Shown here: one piece after another, positions 1 to 11,665 of the stretch
Position numbering within the stretch: position 1 is the stretch's first letter
How the letters are laid out: each line of letters begins with the position of its first letter
Assembly: GCA_037954665.1 (NCBI GenBank)
Contig: JBBMOL010000139.1
Span: 910,232-974,231, forward strand
Direction: 5' to 3'
Source: Laguncularia racemosa
Taxonomy: Eukaryota > Streptophyta > Magnoliopsida > Myrtales > Combretaceae
Length of the DNA: 64,000 nt
Notes under the pieces: generated by a model
The model's database searches: none
What the model saw: only the letters and a program-made list of their open reading frames with translations
What the model was told of the DNA's origin: nothing
Program-made: the position numbers and the translations under genes

Positions 1-3000
1 AATAATAAGTAATAGAATAGGAGGTCGCTATACAAGTTAGAAACTATCAAGAAGATAAACTAAGATGGTCATTAGCGGGGACAAATGGTCCAATGTACAA
101 CCTTGGATTTGGTGAAAGGTATATTATTGTTGATGAACTCCTCAAAACCCATATTAGAATTGGGTAAATTTCTCTAGTCTCACAATGGATCAAACTGTAT
201 CGTGTGAATGGCATTTGGTTATCGCATTACACTTAGAATAGAATTTGTGATTTTTTTTTGTTTGCTTAATGTATAATGCTTTTCCCTTATCATTTATTGA
301 GATGTGATATTGCTCACACCCGTATAGACTTCCTTTTAGGGTTAGCCTTAAAGTAGCTTAGGATGGATTAGGACTCTAAGAGCATGAGTGTTCTCTCCAA
401 CCTTCTTCAACCTATGCTGTGAGATTTATGGGCATCTTGGAACTATATAGTACATGTCCTTAGCTACCTAGGAGATGAAAAATTCCCCCCGCATCCAAAC
501 TTCAAACTAACATTGTTATTACCCATTTTACTATTTGGTAAGAGATTCTGATTTTCTATAACTCTAATGATCCATATGAGAATGAAATACCTTTGAGTAC
601 ATAAGTGTAATATTATATGCTTATGTATTATTTTTATAAGTAATCTAAAACCAACCTATTAAGGTAGAATCTCACGAACTCTGAAACATGAGGTAGTTGT
701 CAAGTGGTTGGTGTACATACAGACTGATAGCTTGTAGTGTTGATTCTACCAAGCACTATTTGGGGGCTTTATAGAGTGGTAATAAAGCCTTAAGTTACCA
801 AAGATAGGGTTAACCAACCAGTGAGATAGGATAGTAACTAACTAGATAGGTAAGGTATATTAAATAAGTAAAAGGCATAGATCTTAGTCTATATTTATAT
901 ATATATACAAACACAGACAATTAGCTACACTATAATATTAAAACCAACATTTTCCTTTGTATTGGAATATTATCTTCTTCTAAAGCTCTCTAGATTTCCC
1001 TATAAGAAGAACAACTCCTTGGTTGCTTTTGGAAAAATATAATAGATTATAGTAAAAGAAATTCACATGATGAGTTGACAAATGAAGAAAGAAAGACTTC
1101 CATTTTTGGCTTTCCTGCTTACCTTTGAGTATTCACTTCAATTACTATATTATCTATCTTCTCCTATGAAGACATGTGTTGATTTTCCTTTGTGAACCAT
1201 TCAATTCTTCTAGAAACCTTATTTAGCTCAACATGTTTAGTGGGTACACATTTAGAGTGATAACTTGTAGTGTTGATTCTACTAAACCCTATTTAAGGGC
1301 ATGGCAAATATGATAAGAAATGAAGTTTGGCATGAATTGGAGCAATCTTAGTGTTTAAAAGATTTTCCAAAGAAACTTGTTTATGAAGAACATAATTTGA
1401 ATATGATGAAGTTAGTTGGTTATGAAAGATTATGAATATGAGTATTTTTAGGATCTTGATTGAATGCAATAGAAATTTAAGTTATTCTTGTAATGAATTC
1501 ATGAACTATCATGATTAAAAAGTTAGGTTGATAAGTTTCTTGTTATAGATTTGGAAAATTAGATGATGAATTCGAATGTAGATTTGAATGTTCATCATGT
1601 TCTTGATATGTTCATGTTAATATTGAATGTGCTCTTGATATGGTAATATTTGATCTTGAAAAGTTTAACAGAACCATAGCTATGTGTTATCATGTTTTAT
1701 TTTTCTTGAAAATTTAAACATGTGTTTGAAATAGGTTAAATGTATTGAAATGCTCTTGACAAACTTCAAACGATATTCAACATGTTCTTGATAAAAATTT
1801 AAGCTTGATCTCTTCAAAAGAACTAAAAAATGTGAAAAACATGTTTGTGAACAAGATTTTAGGTTTGATCATAATTCAATCCTTTAATCTTCACCATGTT
1901 CTTCTCAGTCATTAAACCCCTATTTACATGTAGATCAAACAACATAATTTGGATCAAAAACTTGAATTAAGATATTGGATAAAACTTTGGTTTGATCTTC
2001 AAACGTGGCTTAAGCTTGAAAATTTGTGTTTTTAGGTAAAAATGAGAAAATAATAATATGTTAATAAGTAACGTATATTCTAAAAAATATAATAAAATAA
2101 AAAGATAAAAATAAGAAAATGAGGGTAAAAAAAAAAAAGATAAAGTGATAGAGCAAGTTGGACCAATTCAAGTTGTTTCAAATCAATTCGTTGGAAATTG
2201 AATCTACTGCTTTAATGAACTGGTCCAATCTAACATAGAAGTGATTAGTATGTGTATATGTACGTATATATTACATATATATATATATAAACATATTTAA
2301 TTAATTAATTAATTTAAATTGAGCTAGTTTAATGTTAAAATTAAATTGGGGCAACTTAGCTTTAGACTAGAGTTTAATTATAATTATAATTTCACTAAGC
2401 AATTAAGTGGTTTTCCTTCATTGAACATACTTGATAAAAACTAAGTGTTGAGCCTACTATAAGACTAAGTAAATGACCTTCTATAATTTTAGTTAATTAA
2501 ATATTAATGAATGTAGTACTTCTTATCACATAATATACAACAATCAAGTTTGTAGTTGGATTATCTTTTTTGGTTCATGATCGTGAGGACGTCTAAGCAC
2601 ATGATAACTACCACATGTTGTGTATGCTTGCTAAGTAATTGAACCAAAATTAACACAAACTTGATTTAGTGTAATTGTGTGACTTGGTTGTATATGGTTA
2701 GGGCTAATTAGAGGACGACACCCTTGGACTAGGTTACATTCGATGAACGCACTTCTAATTAAGATTATATGGTAGTTAGGAAAGAGCTATGGCTATTAAT
2801 GGGTTGACGAACAAAGGATGAAGTTATAATGAGTGTTATCTGATGTTATGGGACACAACAAATAATGCATTATAGATAAATTACAATCATCAATAACCAA
2901 TATGATGATGATACACATATGGAACTACTAACATTTTTAGTTTTAGACATGATGAACCAAACATTCCCATCAACAACCAATTGCCTACCGTGGTGAGATT

Positions 3001-4687
3001 TAGATCCCTTTATTCTCCATATTGTTTATTTAAAGTCATGAATTACTTTAGATTTTAGGACACCAAAATCATGCTATTTGTTTACACCTAAAAGTTATAT
3101 GTAATGAATCCTCGTTGCTACACCAAAATCATGCATTTTACTTAAGTAAGACACTTAGTGAGTTGTTATTCCCTTTTAAGTTTAAGGGCATGACACATAT
3201 TATCTATTATACTATAGCAAAAGTTGTTTGGCATGCCACATATCTAAAAATTATTATAGTGATTTATGTTATAAAATTTGTAAAGAGCTAAATTCAATTT
3301 AATTTAGCATGTTGAACTTAGAGTAGAGCTTATTGAAATAGACTATCCATTATCAACCTTTCCTATAATGCTCTTACATGTAAAGAGAGTTCTTCATTAG
3401 GCTTGGTTATGTGGATGGCCTATGCATCCTTCTTCTCATTAAAAGGGATTCATCTGGACCACTGATAACCAACATAATTTAACAAACGATATTGATGGCC
3501 AACCTTTATAAATATCCATAGGCTTTCTTTATTTGGATAAGAGAGACAATTTGGAAAAAAGATACCATTAGTCTGCCAAATTGCCTTTTAAAAGATTAAA
3601 CCTTAACAATTGTGAAGAACACATCACTCTCTAACATTGCTAGTTGAGTTTGATGCTCATATGGCTCCCTTACCCGTAACTTCGGTTTTTTTTGGACTAC
3701 CTACTCTTCCTCCACATTCTATTCACTAATAGTCATCCTCCTACATACCATCAAATATCACTTCTCTAAGTCTACATGTAGCGCAAGAATCATGTGGTAC
3801 ACACATGATCACACTACGATCGAATCCATCCACCTACAAAATCAAAAAAGAAAGAAAGATAAGGATATTGCAATTAAAATACCGTTTTGAGAAGGGAAAG
3901 GGAATTTACGACAAAAAAGGTACGGAAGTGATTAGTAGTGATTTTATATGAACACGTGTCTTATGAATGATCATTGTCGTATAGAAAAAAATGCATTTTT
4001 TCGAATAATTCAATAACGAATTAATTTAATCATTTTTTTTATACCTATAATATAAGTGCAACGTCTAGTAATGTGTACATATGTATATATATTCAGCGAA
4101 TAGAAAATTTTAATCACATCTTAAATTTGAAGAAAATGCTTGTTGGTGGGGCTCATAGTGGCTATCTCTCAATGATCTGCTTCACGGCCAATTTTTCCAT
4201 TATTCATTATTTCGTTCCGTCTTATTTAATTCCCCCATTTAATCTAATCCCCAAAAGGGGGTGACTGAGCCGCATATGCTTTAGGCTTCATGTTAGTTAT
4301 AGAATTGCTGACCATTTTTACCCTAATTCATAGCTAATAACATAAAAAAAAAAAAACCGATAAATAATAATTCTATCGTATATATTACATATTCACATCC
4401 AAAGATGAGTTGAGATATCATAAAGAGAGACGACACGTAGAGAAAGAGACTTATTCCATATCTACGTCTACGTGAAAGGAAGCGGGTCAAGGTGGGTATA
4501 TCTGCCTTTATTTCATATCAAAACCACCGGAGAATCTTCCATCCCATACGATACACCCATACATCATCACTCCCCCAAACAGAAACACATATAACTGACA
4601 AAGCAAGCGTTATATTACAAGTACATGCGACGAAGTTATTTATAGACATATATATAAAACACGCAGTAACCAGCATATTCAGGCCCT
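1..4687. other. AT-rich intergenic region without recognisable genes
   Basis: No open reading frame of convincing length or recognisable domain is present on either strand. The stretch is AT-rich with poly-A/T tracts and a short TA microsatellite near 2274-2289. A diverged direct repeat (710-768 and 1241-1299) is the only clear internal structure. The short reading frame at 4073-4264 has no recognisable similarity and low-complexity composition. The right end is the 3' flank of MLP gene 1. Confidence 0.6.
710..1299. repeat. Diverged direct repeat pair, about 58 bp per copy, 531 bp apart
   Basis: Copies at 710-768 and 1241-1299 share the core CTTGTAGTGTTGATTCTAC followed by a similar AAGC/AAAC-CCTATTT stretch, with scattered mismatches outside the core. 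They lie in otherwise unannotated DNA and may be remnants of an old element, but no terminal structure is visible. Confidence 0.5.
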
Positions 4688-7600
4688 TTAGGATGATACA
4701 TGGGAATCAATATCCTTAGTCATGCTAATGAAGAAGTCCATGTACTTGTCAGGGGCAGGAATACTGGCATTTTGTTTCTCGTACTCTATTTCCAAGTGAG
4801 CTACAGAGCCTGTTCCCTTTGGAGTCAGCTTGCAGGTCGGCTTATACACCTTGTATTCGTCAAAAACATCTCCTTCAAAGCCATGCAGGGTGACTGTTAA
4901 ATTTGCATCGTCGAACTCCACTCTCTCCTTGAATACTCCAGATTTTCCCTCTAGGAGGTTCAGGAATGAAATAAAACCAAAGTTATACATATATGGCACT
5001 GATATCGAATTCACTAAGATATTTCTTTAAAAAATAAATAAATGAATAATCCTGCGTGAAATTATTATGAGTGGGAATTACAGATTATTAAGGCCCACGT
5101 TAAGTGTAAACGGTTTTATTTATTGATGCCGTATCCATTGACAATGATATATAGGCAATAATTGAATTACACCCAATTTCAATTTCACATAGAATTGATT
5201 GGACAAAATATATAAATTTGTTAAAAGCTAAACTAGTAATAATCCCAATCCAGGCCAATTTAATTTAATAAGGCTAACAGTGTCAACCTCACATCAAAAG
5301 GATCTAAAACCTAATGATCAAGCTAAAGAGAGATTGGTTAAGATTATTGATCACTTCACTAAATTGTTTAGATTTTAATTTTTCTCATTACTTAAGACTG
5401 TCTATCAGACCTTGCTCCCTATATCTCTGTACAAATCATCGCTGGCCAAATAGGCGTGATAAAAACCTAAGCATCCCTAAGATCGCACAAGCCGAATCAG
5501 ATCCTCTTTGTAAATACCTCATTTTTGTCCTAAGAATAAAAAATAATTAATAATAAACAATTTTCAATTTTTTCCAATTTTTTTCAATTTTTCTCTAATT
5601 TAGCAAAAATAATAAAAATATTCAAAAAATAAAAATAAATAGGAAAACAAATCAATTTTGAAAAATGATTTTAGAAATGGAAATAATAAGGAATAAATAA
5701 TTTTTAAAAATTTTTGAAATTTCAAAAAATACAAAAAAATAAAAAAAATCGCATTGCATATATCCAATTTGCGAAATAAACAAAATAAGGAAAATGGGCT
5801 AGCTCAGCAGGTTCGAGCCGTGCCTAAGTGGGTGCGTACGGGTGCGAGGTCACTGGTTCGAAACGCGGGGGAAGCAGTTTCCGCGTTTTACATTTTTTTT
5901 CATTTACCCAAGACACATGGCAGCATCTGATTGGCTGAAGGGAACGCACGTGCGGGGCGCGTGATCGTCTTCAACCTCGGTCCGAGATCACCGGCGAGGG
6001 GAAAAATTCGAATTTCGGCTGTTTTGATTCGATTTTTTGCACAAATCCAATAGATCTTCAACAGAATTGAGATAATCATCATCCAATTAGAATCAAATCT
6101 CAACAAATCGAAGGATTTACATGAATCAGAGTTGGTTCATTTAACCGCAAATCCGATTTGCCTCAATCGGTGGAAATCCGAGCTTATCCAACTCGATTTC
6201 AAAAGCCTATAAATAGAGGATGAAGTGAGGAAGCCAAATCACAGATCAAAATCGAGAGAAAGTAAGAGAAGAGAGTAAACCAGAGAGAACCAAAGCCGCG
6301 ACCATCGATCGGAGCTGAGCCACCACCAGGGACGTTTTGAGAGCAAACCACCGCCACCATTAGATTCACCACCCTCGAGAACCTAGGATTCGACACCTCA
6401 CCCGTTGCAAAAGGCCGCCGTAACGCCGTGAACGAGCACTCTCCGCCGCCGTGCTCAACCGATCCGACCCGTCCTGACCCGCGCACTGACCCGGATCCAA
6501 GTAAGTCAGATTTTCCTGATTTTTTCTAATTTATTTATTACTTTATTTATTTATTTTTATTCCGATTTGATTATTATTTTATTATTTATTATTTGTTGTT
6601 ATTTATTTATGTCTTATTTATATTTCCATAAATAGGAAATGTTAGAAATTAGATTTCTTTAGGATTTAATAATGTAGAAAAATAACAAAAAATAAAAAAT
6701 AATAATAAATAAATAATAAAAATGTAGAAACATCAATATTAGAAAAATAATTAGAAAAATAATAAATTAAAAATAGATAGATAATAACTTAGGATAAAAT
6801 TTTTAACAAAAATTATGAAAAATTAAAAAAATTATAATATAAAAAATAAAAAAAAAAACTAAAAAAATCATGAAAACTCATAAAAATTATAAAAATTGTA
6901 GAAGAATAAGGAAAAATCGAAAAAAAATCATAAAAATAACAAAAAAATAAATAAATAAATAAATAATCAAAAATAGAAAAAAATGAGTTTTATCACTTAG
7001 AAAAAAATCATTTTCTCAAATAAATCCAAAATTGTTGTTTTCCCTAAAAATTATTTTCAAAAATCGAATTATTAAGCTTAGGCTTAGATTTTTTAGAAAA
7101 ATCCCAAAAATGTTAAAAACATAAATCGAAAGAGATTTTCAAATTAAAATTCACAAACCCACTAAATATTTTCAGAAAAAGTGAACTACGACTTGTTTGA
7201 TCCTGACTAGCAGGTACATAGGCACCCATTTGGGTCAACCTATAAAAATGAAATAAAAAAATCATTTTCTTAGAATAATCAAAACATAATAAAAAGTAAC
7301 AGAAACAAAATAAAAGACATTTCTAGATGAGAACAATTTTAGGAGACTAGGTGGTAACCGTAAAGTTTTAATAGGTTAGCCTCCGGACTTAGAAACTCTG
7401 GTTTTCCCTTTTCCTCTTTTCACAAAAACGAGAAGAGGAAATCACGACGACTAGTGGTCCAAAATTAAGACTAATCCGCTCCTTTAGTCTTAATTCAATA
7501 TTTCCCAACAACAGTTGGGTGGCGACTCCAAAAAATCAAACAAAATTCCTAATTCAAGTCGAGGATCTACATTAGATGAGCATAGAGTCTAGTCTAGATC

Positions 7601-8653
7601 AGATTAGGAATGGGAATTCAAAAAAATAGACTCGACAGGATGGCGACTCCGCTAGGGACCCATTCCAGTAGGCTAGCCACCTGAATCTCCTCAAGTTGTT
7701 CCTTTTTAAGTTTCAATTATTATTCCATTACTAACTTTTCAGGCATTAGTTAAATTTTTGTTTTCTTTACTATGGGGTTTGCATGCATAAATTTGTGTGA
7801 ATAGATGCGGTCGAACCCGGACCGTCCTAGAAACCTAAGACGGAGAGCCATTGTGTAGGTTTTGGGCGAAGTGAGTTGATCACCGTTCGGGACCGATTAG
7901 GCTACCCCACCCAATGCTTCGATATGGCCTAAGATCCATTTCTCTGAGAATGCGAGAGGCCATAGAGCTTGGGGACTAGTTAGAACCAACCTATTTGCAT
8001 ACATAACATCATGGGTTGACAATTGTCGATAATGTAATATTTGTTGTTTTATTTAATGGAGTTCAGATCAATTTTCCTGTAATGTTATAGTTTTGCTTGT
8101 AATTAGGAAAATTTCTTGTTGTAATAGATGGCTAGCACCGCAGTCAACCGCCTCCTCCGCAAAGAAATTCGGGTGTACAAACCTTTGGACTCAAAGTTGG
8201 TATTGGACCATTGGTTTACCTTATACAACCCGGAGGAGCAGGCCTTCATCTAGCAAAAGATAGGCCCCATCCTCTCACTAACAAAGATAGAGGCGAATTT
8301 GCCTTTGGTACGGGCCATGCTCCAGTTATGGGAAGTCGAGCCCGCAACTTTCCCTAAGATTGCACAAGCCGAATTAGATCCTCTTTGTAAATACCCGATT
8401 TTTATCCTAAGAATAAATAATAATTACGCAGGAGCTGTATGTGTCGAGCTTACTTACCAACAGTATAATTCCAAACTTTAATGGAGCCATGGACATCCCA
8501 GTCCCCTTCATGAATTTTCACTTGTTGAATGTTGGAGGATGTAATGTTGGGCATCTTGTGAGTGTCGCTCCTCCATATTTTAAAAAACTCCTTAGCTGAT
8601 GATTTCAGCTCCACATCAGCTTTCACCGTGCCGTAGATCTTCAAAACAGTCAT
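4688..8653 (-). CDS. MLP-like protein (Bet v 1 superfamily), two exons: 8653-8458 and 4950-4688
   Basis: This is a major-latex-protein-like member of the Bet v 1 (START-like) fold, a family of small cytosolic proteins with a hydrophobic ligand cavity linked to defence and stress responses; the ligand here is unknown. Exon 1 starts at ATG 8653 and encodes KADVELKSSAKEFFKIW, then the typical HEGDWDVHGSIKVWNYTV segment (glycine-rich loop). It ends at a GTAAGT donor after 8458. Exon 2 starts at 4950 after CCTAG and restores the frame (codon split G|AG), encoding EGKSGVFKERVEFDD, LEIEYEKQNASIPAPDKY and the C-terminal helix DFFISMTKDIDSHVSS. Exon lengths of 196 and 263 nt give 152 aa plus stop, the normal family size, so the coding sequence looks intact. 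The intron is about 3.5 kb because a Tat/Ogre retrotransposon remnant (5475-8426) sits in it. Splicing across the insert is inferred, not shown. Confidence 0.88.
5800..5864 (+). promoter_or_regulatory. tRNA-like Pol III A box and B box in the LTR
   Basis: TAGCTCAGCAGG at 5800-5811 fits the Pol III A box consensus, and GGTTCGAAAC at 5855-5864 fits the B box, with starts 55 nt apart, as in tRNAs with a long variable arm. No full cloverleaf can be drawn, because the T-stem pairing is poor. This is therefore tRNA-derived sequence or a promoter module, not a working tRNA gene. The same module is found in the two other Tat LTRs in the window. Confidence 0.6.
6209..6218 (+). promoter_or_regulatory. 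TATA box of the Tat LTR promoter
   Basis: TATAAATAGA lies about 700 bp into the LTR, directly before a GC-rich stretch that would be the transcribed leader. The equivalent TATAAATAG is present on the minus strand at 48092-48100 in the related LTR. Any transcript would start near 6240 and run antisense to the MLP gene. Confidence 0.6.
6501..7213 (+). other. Candidate leader intron within the Tat LTR
   Basis: A GTAAGT donor at 6501, preceded by GGATCCAA, opens a very AT-rich 0.7-kb stretch that ends in CTAGCAG at 7213. The GC-rich sequence upstream and moderate-GC sequence downstream behave like exons. The related LTR keeps the same pair: CCAG|GTAAGT at 47766/47765 and TTGCAG ending at 47004 on the minus strand. 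Splicing is inferred only from motif conservation and composition. Confidence 0.4.
7641..7658 (+). other. Primer binding site of the Tat remnant
   Basis: TGGCGACTCCGCTAGGGA begins with TGG, as expected for pairing with the CCA end of a tRNA, and lies three bases after the LTR end. This type of TGGCGACTCC site is typical of plant Tat/Ogre elements. The primer tRNA itself was not identified here. Confidence 0.75.
8128..8351 (+). pseudogene. 5' fragment of a Tat/Ogre gag gene
   Basis: ATG at 8128 opens MASTAVNRLLRKEIRVYK and continues through a block with LDHWFTLYNPEEQAFI, where a TAG stop at 8251 interrupts the frame. The same frame then runs on with KIGPILSLTKIEANLPLVRAM and LQLWEVEP. The pattern fits the N-terminal region of Ogre-type Gag proteins. 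Everything downstream is missing, since the sequence breaks into the repeated LTR-start segment at 8352. It cannot encode a working Gag. Confidence 0.6.
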
Positions 8654-9225
8654 TTTTTCTCACCTTTTTTCTTTCTTTTCTCTTCTTTCCACCCCCCTTA
8701 GATAGCTCACTCTAAATCACACACTACACAACTTTGTGTGGGGAAACGAACTCCTAAATCTTCTCTATATATACATCAACTGTCTCACTTGTTGGTATTT
8801 ATCTAAATTTCTTTGCTCCCACAACTCGTGTTTCACGTGAATCTTCGTATCTTCGTTCCGGTATCTTGAATCGCCAATTACGGCAGCTGCAGTTCACCCA
8901 CTCTGATAAAATAATATAATCGATATATTCTACACGTTGTATTAATTATATATATATATATATAAGTCTAATTAATTTTGTTTAGTTTGAAATTTGGCTC
9001 AATGATTGATCCCGAGCTGTATTTGTGAGAATTATTTATTTATGTCTGGTTTTTATAATATTAAACAAAAAAAAAAGAAAAAAGAAAAGCTAATAATCGG
9101 CTACTTTGGTTTGTTGCATGTATTAATTAATAATTATATTATTTTCAATTTTATCAAATCAACCTAAAATGTAGATAAAACACAAAAGATGTTTAGGTTA
9201 ATGCCTAACATCCACATCCAATAAG
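8654..9225. other. MLP gene 1 upstream region
   Basis: Contains the presumed 5' leader and TATA box of MLP gene 1, and a TA microsatellite at about 8948-8964. No coding sequence or further element is recognised before the left LTR of element A. Confidence 0.5.
8766..8773 (-). promoter_or_regulatory. Probable TATA box of MLP gene 1
   Basis: On the minus strand a TATATATA tract lies about 115 bp upstream of the ATG at 8653, a position compatible with a core promoter and a short 5' leader. It is the only good TATA-like tract in this upstream stretch. Assignment is by position and motif only. Confidence 0.45.
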
Positions 9226-11665
9226 TGATATATATGAATTATAACACCTCAAAACTTGAAACGCTATAATATGCCACATATTGCTATTAAATAGCAACAC
9301 ACTAAGGTTCTTTATCTCACTTGCAACTTCATACCTATTCATATTCACTATACATTAATATCACTAAAACTCCAATGATATAAATAAATAATTCACAAAC
9401 AAACCATTCCAATCATTATTAGTTAAGAAAAGATGCATTAAACTTTAATCCAAATACCAGGATAAACATCCATCAATATACAATGAAATAACATGTTTAA
9501 AGGTTTATAAACCATCTCCAAGTTATCTACTCAAACATCCTCAAGTTCTATGAAAATAATCCTTCATCTACTCCCAACTTACTCATCACCATCATAATAT
9601 CGATACTCTCTCCCATTCTCATCCTGATAATAATAAACTAGATTCTCATACTCATCATAGTTGGTATACTCACCATACTCACCTATAGCTGAAAAATAAA
9701 TGGAATGAACCTAAGCTTAGTACATAAGTACCACACAGACATACGCATACCACATTAACTACAATACAAACTACATAAATGCACCGAATATATATATCAC
9801 AATCATCAAATTATTTATCTTTAATTTAGTCAACAAACAAGAAGAAAGGTGTTCATGACCACGTTAAAACATAATATATATATATATATATATATATTCC
9901 TAAGTTGAAAACTATCACTGCAAGCTTTGTTTAACTCTAATCTATTCTAGATTATTTCAATATAGGACTCTACTAAGGACAATGTCCTAAGTTGAGCCAA
10001 GTACAAGCAGCACATACATTTAAACCAAATATCTAATTAAATTCATTTATATTATTGCATTAACAATTACAAACAGCAAACACATTAAACATGTACTTGG
10101 AAAAACAATCCCACAACTAGTTCCTACGTCAATATCAAAAGTATACTACCTATCAAATTCAAAAGACTAAGTTTAGTTTTATCCTATGGCATAATCTAAG
10201 TTTACTAATTAGTTAATTATGTCCTAATTGCATAATTTCCTTCCCCATTGTTTTATTATGCCATAAATCTTAGTTTAGAATTGTAAAAAAAAAAAAAAAA
10301 ATAGATGTGAAATATCAGTGTTTAAGAGCAACATGGTCAAGTACGTGGTCGTGCAAAGGAAAATAGGGGGGAACACGGCTGTGTGAATGGCTATGTACCT
10401 TTTTACGTATGAAAATTTTGCAACATGCCTAAGTACACGGTTGTGTACTTGGCCGTGTACTTTAATACAAGAAGGTACAAGCCTGTATACTATGTCGTGT
10501 ATCCCCTATAGTCGCAACATTTCATCTTCATTCAACATAGTGAAAGTACACGTTCATGTACTTGATTGTGTACCCTTCTGTTTCAATAATTCTTCTCTTC
10601 CTCTTCTCCAATTAACCTCGAATCCTAATTCTTATGTATGCAAAGCAATTTGACTCAATTAATCTTATAAATTCCATACATATTATAGATGACATATACT
10701 TACTTGCTTTGATTGTGATTGAAATCTCCAAATCGTTTGATCCTACGTTAGTGCTTGCTCCATCTCACCACTTGCTCTACATTCTAATAATACATCACCA
10801 TAATATACTTTGACTCATTATTCTAAAATCAAGAATACCTATCTTTAATGATCAAAGCCTTTACCTGGAGAGTATGTGTTGATTCTGTAGGGTTCCAGTT
10901 AGGTTACCCTACGAGTATCTAAGAGCATCTCTGTGGTTTGAATTGTGCAAATGGGGAAAAGGGGAGGTGATGCGCAAAACCCTAGGTATGTCAAACTTAG
11001 AACCCGACGATCATAATTGAAATCGGAATTCTCACGAATCGTCTTGAACAAGTTGTAATTCATAACTAGACCATAACCATACCTGTTGAATGAAACCTAA
11101 GCTATCAATGTTTTCCCAAAGAATTTATGTTGAAGAAACCGTGGAGTTCTTTCTCAAAGAACAAGAGAAAGCTTTTCCATGAAAAGTGTATTTTAATAAT
11201 ATCATAATTGTGTTTTTTTGTTTCCACCTATTGCCATGATATATATTGTTATCACATGACAAAAGAATAACCTAAGTTTCCAAACATAGTAAAACCAGCC
11301 ACTTATCTTCTAGAAGGCCGAAATCTTACAACTAAATATACTAAACACAAACCAAACAAATAAAGCAAGTCATAACATATAAAACTGAGAGTGCTTCTCC
11401 CTTTGTGGTTCAATTTTCCTTTCTCAAAATAATTTATTCTAAGACTTCTATATCCTTGCATCCCTCTGTGGAAACATGAATCAAGTTGATAAAGGTTGAT
11501 TCTCTTTTAGTGTAACTTGGTTCCTTTGCTTATAGGTCCATGACTAGTCCTTGCAAAGTTTTGCTCATCTACTTAGCTCTCGCTCGAGTCATTGGGCCTC
11601 CAATACCATATAATGGCTCTTGGGACTTTGGTTCATTCCTCTTTGATACTAGTTGATCCTCATCA
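9226..11665 (-). repeat. Left (3') LTR of element A, about 2.44 kb
   Basis: On the minus strand the LTR starts TGATGAGGATCAAC at 11665, directly after the purine tract GAAGGAGGGAA. It ends near 9226 in ATATATCA, matching the ATATCA ends of the other LTRs of this type in the window. It encodes the end of pol, then is AT-rich with a TA microsatellite at 9874-9897. Copies of a CACGG(C/T)(C/T)GTG-like motif lie at about 10325-10580. The outer end is less certain than the inner one. Confidence 0.55.

Larger units (their letters stand above)
5509..7637 (+). repeat. Tat/Ogre LTR (2129 bp), TG...CA ends
   Basis: The LTR starts TGTAAATACC and ends CTCGACA, followed after three bases by the primer binding site. 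Boundaries agree with the minus-strand LTR at 46577-48785, which has the same end sequences. It contains a tRNA-like A/B box module (5800-5864), a TATA box (6209-6218), a GC-rich leader, and a possible intron with donor at 6501 and acceptor at 7213. The centre is very AT-rich. Confidence 0.85.
5475..8426 (+). mobile_element. Tat/Ogre-type Ty3/gypsy remnant inside the MLP intron
   Basis: Plus-oriented 5' end of a Ty3/gypsy element: complete LTR (5509-7637), primer binding site (7641-7658), untranslated leader and the start of gag (8128-8351). After gag the sequence jumps to a second copy of the 34 bp preceding the LTR plus the first 41 bp of the LTR (8352-8426). No polymerase domain remains. 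The LTR is of the same family as those of the element at 46577-60256. The element lies antisense to the MLP gene and has no simple target duplication. It looks like a deletion or recombination derivative. Confidence 0.8.
5475..8426 (+). repeat. 75-bp direct repeat bracketing the Tat remnant (5475-5549 and 8352-8426)
   Basis: The two copies differ at about six positions. Each has 34 bp ending in AGATCCTCTTT followed by the first 41 bp of the Tat LTR (TGTAAATACC...). The right copy ends shortly before the MLP exon 1 donor. The repeat probably marks a recombination or deletion junction between two LTR copies with their upstream flank. A plain target-site duplication would be far shorter. Confidence 0.75.

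Noticed and set aside
3960..4070. Possible Helitron 3' end (CTAGT after GTGCAACGT near 4060-4070)
   Set aside because: No hairpin just upstream and no matching TC start could be found, and CTAGT alone is too common.
5800..5864. A functional tRNA gene
   Set aside because: A and B boxes match well, but acceptor and anticodon stems do not pair and the T-stem is weak; only a tRNA-like promoter module is supported.
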